From positions 15,931,917 through 15,995,916 of the forward strand of contig NC_092571.1 in NCBI RefSeq assembly GCF_037975245.1: DNA of 64,000 nt, read 5' to 3'. Source of the stretch: Apostichopus japonicus (lineage: Eukaryota; Echinodermata; Holothuroidea; Aspidochirotida; Stichopodidae). Numbering within the stretch: position 1 is the first letter of the stretch; every line of letters begins with the position of its first letter. Position numbers and translations under genes: made by a program. Positions 1 through 12,100 of the stretch are shown piece by piece. The notes under the pieces are model-generated. The model was not told the DNA's origin. It ran no database searches and saw only the letters and a program-made list of their open reading frames with translations.

Positions 1-7
1 GACTCAC

Positions 8-100
8 TCTGAAACTCTGCTAGGCAAGTAGGTCCTGGCGAAAAATGCAGCCTCAGGAAAACGCCCAGACTTACACAAGAGTTCTAGGCAATCGTTTGGT
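8..100 (-). CDS. COPB2: COPB2 exon 19
   Basis: Short exon at the window edge with acceptor TATCTTGCAG and donor GTGAGTC. Residues 737-767 contain [20 protein letters not shown] followed by [10 protein letters not shown]. Phase closes exactly with exon 18 (AA + A = Lys) and ends in phase 2. Further exons lie outside the window. Confidence 0.95.
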
Positions 101-3100
101 CTGCAAGATAAAATATTATAGTATTTCATATCTTTACATTAGTGATGGGAACAGGTACCCGGGGGACCGACCTAATAAAATTACTACCCTGTCCAAGCTG
201 TCCCTACTCGGTCCGAAAAGTTGTAAAACTGACTAAGATCGTTCTCCTTTTTCAGTTTAATACATTTTTATTTGAATTAATGAAAGGGAGGAAAAGATTC
301 ATGAGCATATTTCCTTAATTTCATCTTCTGGTGATATTCCCTTCTATTTTGATGTTTTTTTCTGAAGTATAAAGTTTGGTGAAAATTTGTTACTCTTCCC
401 CCCAAGAAAGTTTTGATCAACTGCATTTGTTACTTTTTACAAGTGCACACTGTACTGTATAGCCTAAGCAATCTCTCCGCATTGCATATTTGCACACTTT
501 CTATGCAACATAACTTGACCTTTGTACTCTTGGGCAGCTCATAAGTTAACCACCCCCATGTTGAATTTAGTGGAACAGTCCCACAAAAGATGAACTTTTC
601 CATACTTGAAAGAATCAAGCAACACCTGAGTGTCGGTAATTACACACCGGACATAACCATTTAACAATAAGGGTTGATTGATGTAGTTTCTACGGATTTT
701 CCAACTAATTTATTAGTAGCAGGGACTTGACGGAGCGCTAACCTTAGTGCACATCAATCAAAGAACAGGTTGGATAGGCCTAGCACAAGTATGATATTGC
801 TGTGCCACATAAGTGCCGTAACTTTCTTGAAAGAAAGGTTGGTTGCAAAATATACTGTTAACTGTCTCCCATTAATTACTTTAGCGTTTATGCAAATATA
901 CCCCAACAAATGCTTTAAGGAAATTTTCAATCATGCAAAGCACATTTTCACGAGTAATTTGTTCAATGGGGCATTGCACTGTTAGGCTGGAAAAGCGTAG
1001 AGTTGCACACTTGTAAGTTACAAAACTTTTTCATATTTTTCATATCAATTAACAGGGGAGAAACAATTGCATGTGTTCATTTTCAAAAGTAATTTTAATA
1101 ACATATAAGTAGAAAATATAATATGCAGCCTTGCCGTATATACCAGTTCACAGGTTAAACAAACAGTTGTTTACAGTCTTACCATTACGTGACTGAAGGC
1201 CTGCATAGCCTTTATATACATAGTGACATTAGGCTTATTAATTGCCCTTTAGTATAGGCCGAGTTGGGTTTTAGGTTGAATGTGTAAATGAACCGGTATC
1301 CAGGGACAGACCGAAATTAGCAAACAGTACTCAGGAGCAAAGTTTTGGACCGTTCCCATCACTAGTCTACAGGCACCCATTGAATACATAAAAACATGCA
1401 CATAGCTGTATATAATTAAAAACATGAACATACATACCTATGCATATACATACATACATATATACATAAAAACATACATAAATAAGTACATAAAAACATA
1501 CATACAATGGTGCTCAAGACAAAGTAAAGCTTTCTGTATATATGTTTAGATATTTTAAACTTTCACAAAATGACAATCAAAACTCATTTCTGACTCACTT
1601 TCCCTGGAGGAAAAATGCCATGAAGGCAATGTTGTTCTTCTCTGAGGTGGCAGCGTTGTCTGCTAACTTGGAAACCATGTCCATATCTCCCGAACAGCTG
1701 GCCAATAGGAGTAGTCCTCCAAAGTCATGAGCCTTGTGCAAACACTCTTGTGCCATCCTGAACTCACACTTGTTCGTTGCCATATCAGCAAGCTGCTTCC
1801 ACTTGGCTTCAGACTGATTTAATAACAAAGGCAAAATGGAAATCAGAAAGATAAAATGACGAGGGAATCACTGTTTGCAATGACTCAAGGACAAATTAGA
1901 ATATATAAAACTTACAAGGAATGGCAGGAAAGATAAATGTACAACGGATATTCTATGATGAACACCCCCATCCTCCTCCTCCTCCTCCCCACACACACTA
2001 AAAATAACAAACATGGGATCATAATGAAGAAAAATGTTTATCTGGTATATCTTGATTCTAGTAGAGTGAAAATTACTTTTTTATAATAATCAGCTTGTCT
2101 ACAAAGCGTAAAAGTCAGGAATGTAGAATTTTTAGTTTACAATAACTTGAAGGGTACTCAAACAAAATACCCCATTTTGTTTTAGCAATAAAACCTCAGA
2201 ATTCTGTTTCTGAAAGTCCAATGCTCAACCTCTACTTCAAGGAAAAAAGCAGAGATACGTTTAGGAAGAACATGACAAGATCCCAATATCATTAAAAACA
2301 TAACACGAAACAGAAATAACAAAAAAGGCAAATATTGTAGCGGAATATTGCAAAGTTGTTTTTAAAGTTTAAAATAGGTTGCTTCTTACCTCATTCTCTT
2401 GTGCCAGCTGGTAGGCTGATTTTAGTTCACCCAGCTGAATGGCTAGTTCAAATTTATGCTCTGGGTCACATGACACAGCTAAAGCTTGAGATTTGAAGCC
2501 CTGTAAAACAAGCAGGAACATTGAAATGAAATCCTCCCTGCCAAACTCATTTTAGAGTAAAGACAATGAAACTGAGTTTCACATTTCAAATTTAACTTCA
2601 AATTATACCATTGTATCATTTGGTAAAGAATAATGAATGTGTAAATATCAAAATCATTCAAATACCCTTTTCTTATTTCTTCCTTCTCTTCCATCCCCTT
2701 CCCCTCCTCCTATGTACCCTTTCTCCTTCCTTTAGCTATTCATAAGTCTTCACTGGCAGTTGCTAATTCACTTTGCCTAGCTCCACCCAAGTTTACAACG
2801 CTTCCTTCATTGGCTATGAAGTGTTTCATTGTCATCAATAAGCTGCAATTAGTTGTAACAATTAATGTCCACCACAGCATCATGATGCCGCTTGGGCTAG
2901 GTTCATCTACTGTGAAAGTACTGTAGGCCTAAGCTTAATGCTGATGGGTGGTTTCATGAAGTACAGAACTTAACTTGCATGCTATTAACGAGAATATCTT
3001 TTGTTATGTCAATCCTACAAACAAATATTATCTTTATAGTTTATTGAGTTGTGGAAGGGGAGGGGAACTGGGCAAAGAAGGGGGGGGGGGAGGAAAAATA

Positions 3101-6100
3101 AGAGGAATGGGAAGGAAGGTGAATGAAATCACAAAGAAATTCATAAAGAGAAACTTTGGCAATAATATTATGAGATTGAGTGGTTTCAACTACAACTGAA
3201 AAGTATCCTGGTTACTTGTTACACATACAAGTCATCTGCCTCCAGTCAATCTATTTAATCTGCCTAATCTTTTCCCTCCAAGACTTTATAAATCACCTGT
3301 TTCTCCAGGAAGTGGGCCACCCTTGTCCTCTGGTCCCTGGGTACTGTAGGTAAGACTTTATCAGCCGTTTCAAAATCCCTCCTCATCACTGCGGTTTGAT
3401 ACTCCAGCACCGAGAGGAGTAGGGAGTAGCTGATCACGTTGAGTTCCTTGTCGCCCAGGTACAACCTATCGTCCTTGGCGATGTACCCCAGGATGTACAT
3501 AACCCTAGTAAAATCAAAACATTAGAAAATTGATCACCACAAACCTTGCTTTCCTAATTAAATCTATTGTCTTCAAAATTCTTTGTAAAGAAAAAGCACA
3601 CTATTACAGTAAACATAGTAAAAAATTTCCATCAATTCCTTAATTTAGCTATTATTAGCAAAATTGTACACACAAACTGACTGGGAAATTACAATCAATT
3701 CTTATACTTCAGGTCACTGCTTTGAATTCTGTTTTAGCTAATAATGTCTCTGATCATTCAAAACTGTTAAGCTTTTGAAAGACAGAGAGCCTCATAGCAA
3801 ATCAAATGAATGTCTTTTACTGCAGAAATGAGATCAAATGATCAAGATTTTTTTTTTACAAGATGCTGTTTTTCCCCCCCTAGAAATCATTACTAGAGGG
3901 AGTGACCAATTTGAAGGACATTTGCTGCTTTCATTACCAACTGAAGAAAGTCTAGCTGTTTTCGAGCCAGACTCTTTTGTTTCAGACTACGGGTATTATT
4001 GTAACGATCCAGGTGTTCCAAACCACCCTTGACCCGAGAGAAAGTTAAAACTATGCAACGTGAATATATCGAAATTGTTCCTCTCTTGTTTATGTAAAAC
4101 GTGTGTATCCTATTGATTATCCGCAATTACAAGATGATGATAAGAAGCTGGTAGAGGATAACGCCTGACAGTCTTTGAGCTGAGGGCCCTCGACTAGATA
4201 AGCCTGCTTTTTTAAATTTGCTACTACAATTTGTGGCAGGCCTATGTTTCTTCCCTTCAGAAGCAATTTGTTTTATACGATGGGTTGAGACGATGGGTCT
4301 GACAACTAACCAAACTGTCACAGTTGAAATTGTACTGTCTTTTTCTATTTCAATATTGGTCACATGGTCAAGAGAACAGCAATGCAACCTTAGGTCATAA
4401 ACCAACCATGTATGCAATTTCTCCCTCCTCCTCCTCCTCCTCCTCCTCCTCCTCCTCCTCCTCCTCCTCCTCCCCATCACTATCCCTCTCCTCATAAAGG
4501 AAGGCTCCATATTAGATTTCTTTTCAAAATTTGGAATTGGTCTAGCAAGAAGATGATCCAAATCATGCAATTGTTTGTCATCCAGTTTCTTTGTGTATAG
4601 AGATAAATATTTCTTACTCAAATGGGTCAAACCCACTGGTACAATGCATACAGCACAGAGAAGCAAAAAACTGTTTCTAGTTTATTAAAAGACTTCAAAG
4701 TCATTTAATTGAAATTTCAAACTGTCGTAGCGTGACGATATGTCAAAAATTCTACGGCACAACTCAGGACAGGGAGCTTAGTCCCTAGTGTCGGTGACGC
4801 TTCGGTCGTATCTCTAATCCTCTAAACACTGCCCTCTATCAGTAAGATAGTTTACCGCTCACCTGTCTAGATGAGAGATAGTGACGATCTCTCCCCCGAC
4901 GTAGTAATTCAGCCGGTTGACCGAGTTGGTGTAAATGAAACAGTCTCCGACCCACAGACCGGTCTTAACAATTTCATCTATTTCTCCTACAACCTGAGAA
5001 AAAAAAACAACAAGAACAGCCTCGCTAGGAAATATCCACAGAAAATGTTCTTGTTTGTGAAGTATATATGCGTAGGGAGTGTGTTCTTCTGTTCATGGAT
5101 ATGCACCTCCTATAGGATATATCCATACAATTAGACCTAAATGGGATAAGAAGATTCACACCAAGCAATGTGTTCTACTTGCTCAAGTAATCTCAAGAAA
5201 TTGAACTATCCCCTTCCCCCCCCCACCCTCCCACCTCTTATTGCATAAGGATGGGTGAAGGAATAACATTGATGATTTAGAACTAGCTTAACCTAGGTCA
5301 CACAACTGAAGTGCATATCTATATAAACAAGGACAGGGGGGGGGGTTTAATTAATTTTCTACCACAGAACCAGACCATGGTCGGGAGCATATGGAAAGAC
5401 CGAATCCAAATCTCACTGTACCTAGATTGATCAATCTACAGGGTACAGAAGACTTGTACGGTGCTCAAGGACAAGGCCTAAAGGGTCCGCATATTCTCTC
5501 TCTGGAATTCTCTCCCTCATCACTTCAGAAATGTCACATCTATTGACACTTTTAAGAAGCATTTGAAAACTTATCTTTTTAGCCTTGAGTATGGGCATTA
5601 GTTTTATTCGTTGTTTTATTCACATTACTGTGCCCATTTTTATGTATATTTATATTTTTATGTTCTTTATTGTGGTTTATATCCCTGTCTTATATCATTT
5701 TTTACTTTTATTGCTGTTGTTATTACTTTTAGGTTTTCTTAAGTTTGGTAATTTTAAACTCCAGGTATTGGTTCTTTTGTACAGTGCTCTTGAGCATGTC
5801 TTATTTCATGATTACAGCACTTTAATATATGGTATTTATTATATTCGAATAGTTCAAGATTTGTAGGCCAATTATCTCACAGGCCGGATTGAAGCCTTTC
5901 GGGGCCTGGATTTGGCTATTCTGCCACCTATCGAGAATCCTTGCGCAAATGAAGTATCCCTTCTCACCCAGAATGGTGGAATGACAATAACATGCTTTTA
6001 GCCCAGAGCTTAGCAACAGACATATTTTCATTAGACTTCCTCCCTAGAATTGTACTGGTGGTATTTTGTCTTGAGAAGGAACAGATTTTATGGAGATATT

Positions 6101-9100
6101 TAAGCCTTTTGTTGTGACATTCTCTCAATGACAATATGTTTTGCACTCCTGGATTTTCGTGAGTTTTGTCAGTGTCAAACACTTTTGTCACAGTGTCACA
6201 GTTTTGTCACAGTGTCCAACACTAGCAGATGACAATAACTTAGATATTCTCTTTACCTCAAACGCATCCTCGATTCCATCCTCTGTGATGCCTTCGTTGT
6301 TCTCCTGTGCCTTGGCGATCGCCTCTGGGTTGTATTTCAGAATGAAGAAAGACTCCTCAGTGGCGATACAGACCAGCTCGCCGGTATCTGCCCAAAATAC
6401 CTACAAAAACAAGAATCAACAGATAGTTTTATGTCACTCATCACATGTGATACTCCTTTTCCTTATATTGGTTAGGTTAGGTTAGGGCAGGTTAGGTCCT
6501 CAGGGTTGTAAACCTATTCTTTCCTCAAAAATTGTATAATTTTTACTCCAGTTTGACTATAGCAATCCATAACTAGCACCCTACAACTTACGATCTTCCG
6601 TACGTGGTATCCTTTCTTTCTAACGGAATATCTACAATTTCTATAGCAAACTTGTTCTTAACAACAAAGAAACAAATACCATATTGTATTTTAACATGTC
6701 TGGATGAATGATCGCAGATATTGAAATTGATCTTGTCAAGTGGGCCAAATTTCTTTTCTCCAAGCCCCAGCTTCTGTTCAACTTCCTGGCCTCACATAAA
6801 AAAAAGATAACGAGTACTCCTCTCACACAGAAGAGGTTTCCAACCAATGGCATAACCTTTTCATTTCCTTCCCCTCAATAAACAGTCACTTATAACAGTA
6901 ACATAATAACTATATAGAAATACAAAAACATAACCAAACTGACAAACAAATGTGCTTTTTTAAAGGAATTTTGCTTTTAACAAACTTAACAAACTTTTGG
7001 GGTCATGTACTTTTTCCTCATTCCTCAAGTCCAATGATTTGTTATTTAAATATTTAATCATTTTCCAATCTGAGATTTTTTTTCAACCAATCAGCCGTCA
7101 AGACTTACATTTTTGGGCATGATTTCTATTCTTCTGATCAGTTCCGTGTTCTCCCAGTCGTAGAAGGCTAGCCCGCTGCTCGACTTGATACCGAGGAGGA
7201 AGCCCCCGTAGATGCCCTCAGCGCCAAAGTCCGGTTTGAAATTCTTCCTCTCCTTGAAGTTCTTGAAAAGTTTCACACTGGTACTACTCTCCCTTGTAGC
7301 ATACCTAACGAAGAAGTGGAGCAGGCATTTTTAAACATTTGAAAGTTGCGATGTTTTGATCAAGTTTTGTTGTTCAAAACATGGCTGAAGCTTATCAGAT
7401 TTTTTTCACCCAACTGATGTAAATAACCAAATAATTAATGAATTAAAGAATTGGCTGTTAAATGCCTATTGTTTCATACATCAATACACCCAAGAATTCT
7501 TGAGTATGGAACAAAATGCTATTTTGTAACACAAACATCACAACAGCATAAATGCATCTACCACAAAGGTGACCAAACAATGTTACCTCAGAAATGTTTA
7601 TTGCTCAGTACATAAGTACACAGTAACACTCATTTAGCATGAAAAAGAGGTTACTTTGAAACACAAATGTCACAAAAGCATAAGTACTTCAATTACAAAG
7701 GTAACCAAATAGTTCGTGTTAACAATCAACTCAGAAATGTTCATTGAACACTACATGAGTACATGGTGAAACTCATTAATGCTCCTCCACAAAGGTAAGC
7801 AAATAATTAACTTTAACACTTGGCTCAGAAATGCTTCCTGTTTTGTTCATCAATACATGGAACAACTCATTTAGCAAGACACAACATGCTACTTTGTAAC
7901 ACAAACATCACAACAGCATAAATGCTTCTACTACAAAAGGTGACGGCAGTGGTCTGGGTCTGTTTCATATTTAATGGTTCTTTGGAGATGGGGATTGATG
8001 GGGTGGAGGTTGGATCATCAGGCGTGGTAGGTCTTTCATCGTAACTTGCACCTGAATTACAAAAGGTCACGGTAGGAGTCGGTTTGTATCGCAGATGAGG
8101 TATGAAACTATGACAATAATGTCAGAAAAGGAACAGTTAAGTTGCAAATGAGGAAATACTCACTCCGACGAGTCATGTGACCAGACAAACTCCAGAGCCG
8201 ATCCGTAGCTTTTGTTACGTAGGGCCATGGCGGTATAGATTATGTACTCTCCATCACCGCAGACTACGACAAACCTGCAATAAATGTATAAGATGTTATT
8301 ATTCTGTGTGATTATTTAACAGTGTTCTAACATAACATACCACAAACCTGCAAGAAATGTATAAGATGTTATTATTGTGTGTGATTATTTAACAGTGTTC
8401 TAACATAACATACCACAAACCTGCAAGAAATGAAATAGATGTTATTATTGTGTGTGATTATTAAACAATGTTCTAACATAACATACGACAGAAATACAGA
8501 AACTGACCAGGAAGCTGTGGAACACAAATACAAATGTACTTTAAACAGTCATTACACGATATTTTCTCTTCTTTTTGTCAACTTTCTGCAACATTATTAC
8601 TCTTAAACATTTCTATATTTGCATGTGATCTAAACGAGCTCCAGTCGTTAACAGTAGACAGTCGTTGTGTGCGGTGATCAGTCGCTCGGAGTGCAGGGAT
8701 CAGTCAAGTCTAAGTCTTCACAACTACAAATTTTCCACGAAACGACTGTCATTTTGAGTCAGGTCTTGATTGATCATACAGTGAGCGGAGGGGATTAAGG
8801 TATATTAACATCTGTCTTGAAACTAATGGGAGACCCAAAAGGCAGTAATTTGTACTAAATGTAAAGGCACGGAGAGATGCACCTGTTTGTTTTTAAAATA
8901 CATCAAGCTTTTGGATGGGTATACTTTAAAAACTTCGTTTATATCTGTGAAAACATTTTCGTACCTTCCGTTGGGGTTGTGAGAGATGGTCTGTGGGAAT
9001 ATTTCACAGCTGCCCATGTCTTTTACGCCCAATGGTAGTCGCTCACCATCCTTTACTTCCATATCTGAAATTCGATTGGAGGGCAAAAAAAGAGGATTGT

Positions 9101-12100
9101 AAACCGGGAAAGAAATGGAAAAGTATGCAAAAGAGGACCCTGTTATCATACAAGAGGGTTTGATGGATGGAAAGTAGAAAGAGTGAAGAAAATATTTAAA
9201 AAATATTAAATTAAAAAAAAAAAAAAAAAATCCATAACGGAACAATAACAAGGAAGGACATAAGTTATGGAATATTTCAATTTTAGTTCACAGTGCTTAC
9301 AGGGACCTTGTAACTGGGTACCACCAATAAAAGAGAGGATTGGAGTACCACCACTATTTTAAGAAGTACCACAAAATAATGGAATCATTCTGAATTCAAC
9401 CTGAGTACCACAAATATTAGATTTGGTGACAACTAACTAATGACTAATAATAACAGGGTACAATCCATAACTGAGATGACTGCACCACCACCACTGTAAA
9501 GAGTATAACCAAGGACAGTGTTTTGTTCAAAACTCAACCAGTACTTTATTACCTGAGTACCAACAATAACTAGATTTAGTGACAACTCCACTATAACCGT
9601 TAGATATAAGGAACAACTAATAACAGAGATGATTGGGGTAGAAACACTACTATCAATTGTACCATCAATGATGCAACTTTATCACAGCACGTAGTAGTTT
9701 TGGTTAAGGACCTTTAAACAGGGTACTGAAGACAACAAAGAATGGGTCACGGTACCGGTACAACCAATACTAAATGCTCTAATAAAACCACAATGCCCTG
9801 TTACGATAACCACCCAAGGTGATGGCCACGTTCCCATACCTACCAGTAAAAAAACTATTCAGAGGATACCAATTTGGTTCAAACTATGCCAACATTTTAT
9901 TTTTTACAACAAGTTCCTATACAGTTCCACTAAAGCTAAATTGGTTACTACATTCTCCCACTGTAAATTAGGGCCTTGGACAATCTTAACAAGTAAAAGA
10001 ATGAAACATAAGGCCCTAAGAGAGTATAAAAAAATGAGAAAAAAAAACATGAAAGCTGGAAGATGAAGGCATTAATTTTACTAAAAACACTGATGTGATC
10101 GACAACTCAAGACCCTCTTACCTGTGATTGATTTAAGGTTGGCCTGTTGAATTTCAGAATGTTTAGCCCACATGATCTTACCACCTGAATCCATAGACAT
10201 TGCTGGCTCCTCTCTACCGAGCTGTTCAAGAATAAAAAACAGAGAACGGATTAATTTATTCCGTCAATGTTTTGCCGAAAGAGCAAAGGACAAGAGGGCT
10301 TTGATCATGTGATCATATCGACAAATAAAGTAAGAGATATCAAAAGCTCATTTTGTAGTAAGTCCGTACAACTCGAAAATGACCAGCTTCGAGGTCAGCT
10401 GGCTCTTTTCCACATGGCATATGTCACATTGTGAGATACTGAAGGGAAGCGGGGATAACTGTGCCTGTATGCTTTAAGGGCAGAGTACACAGATAGGAAG
10501 CGGGGACGGTTGAACATCACTGATTCGGGCAGAGCTTACGGAAGGGAAGGCGAGAACGAATGTGACTCTCTGCTTTAAGCAAACTTCACAGATGGGGAGT
10601 CAGGATGGGAAAGGCCTTTCTTCTAGACACAGAGTTCCCAGAAGGAATGTCGGATAGCTGTGCCTGTCTTCTTATGGCAGAGTTTGGGAAAGGTTGCGCC
10701 TCTCTGCTTGGGTGCAGAGTTCATGGAAGGGGAATTCGGGATGGCTGTGCCGCTCTCCTTAGGTGAGAGTTCACAGAAGGGAAGTCGAAATGGCTGTGCA
10801 TGTCTGCTTATGGCCGAGTTCACAGAATGGAAGCAAGACGATTGCACCTCTTTGCTTTAAGCAAACTTCACAGATGAGAAGTCAGGATGGGAAAGGCCTT
10901 TTTTCTAGACACAAAGTTCACAGAAGGAATGAGGGATAGCTGTGCCTGTCTTCTTATGGTAAAGTTAACGGGATGAAAATGGGAACGGTTACACCTCTCT
11001 GCTTGGGTGCAGAGTTCATGCAAGGGGAATTCAGGATGGCTGTGCCTCTCTCCTTAGGGAAAGAGTTCACAGGAATGCCTGTCTGCTTCGGGTGAAGTTT
11101 GTTGCAAAACCTCAACATGAGACAGGCACAACAGCTGCTCATTGCATAAGAAATCCTCCCCAATCAACAGTTTAATGTCCACTTGTGGGACTACCAATGG
11201 GGACTCACTTTGATAAGTATACTGCCCTCATCGTAGCCAAATGCGACGTTGTTGCTGCCTTTCTGAGAAGCGATTCCCCAGACTCTCTCCAAACCATAAT
11301 TCAGAGTTGTCTCCAGTCGGTAGGTGTTTGCGTGCCAAATTCTAACCGTTCCTGATGAGGAGATAAATCAAGACAGAAAAAGAAGAAAATAAATGGCATG
11401 TGAAGTGGTAGTTTGCATTAATTACCACAGAGCTTCAGGGTTAAAGCAGACTGCTAAAGAAAAGAAACATTAAAAAATATATGTATATTTTAAGAGGGAG
11501 CAAAACAAGAATCCTGTAGGCTCTGTTTGTTTCTTCATTAAACTATCAAATAAACTTTCCTCAATTGTTTCGTACTACCGATGGAAGGAGGAGTAATTTA
11601 GACATTACCCTAAAAATTTACAAAATGCATTAATCTTTGATAATGTTTACCTATGACATCTCATCTATCTGATAAATAATTAGGTTGATTTCCTTAATTT
11701 AAATGTAGGTAAATGTTTCTCAGCACTCACATTAAACAATCAAGTTGTATTGTTTCACCAACTGACAGTTACAACTTTTGATCAGACTCTTATATGCAAA
11801 TTAGCATCTGTTTATCTACGTCTGCAGTGAGAATGATGTAATCCTGTATACGAGGATCGAACTTGATATTAGGTTGCCCTAACTAATATAATTCAACAAT
11901 TTCTACTCTTGCACCAATACCACAAACGAACAGTAGATTCACTGCTCAAGTCTATGTGTGGCAAACAATTTTAAAGTTCAATGAAACAACCTTTACACAG
12001 ATTAGGAAAAACAAGAAGTTTACTAGCAAAGATTTCAAATCAAAATAAAATAAAGCTGTTAGCAAACTGCTTATTGACGAGAGCATGTGTAAGAGAATAT

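Noticed and set aside
4127-4666. 179-codon minus-strand frame with an Arg run
   Set aside because: The run is the (TCC)n microsatellite read in reverse, in a COPB2 intron; the flanks resemble no protein.
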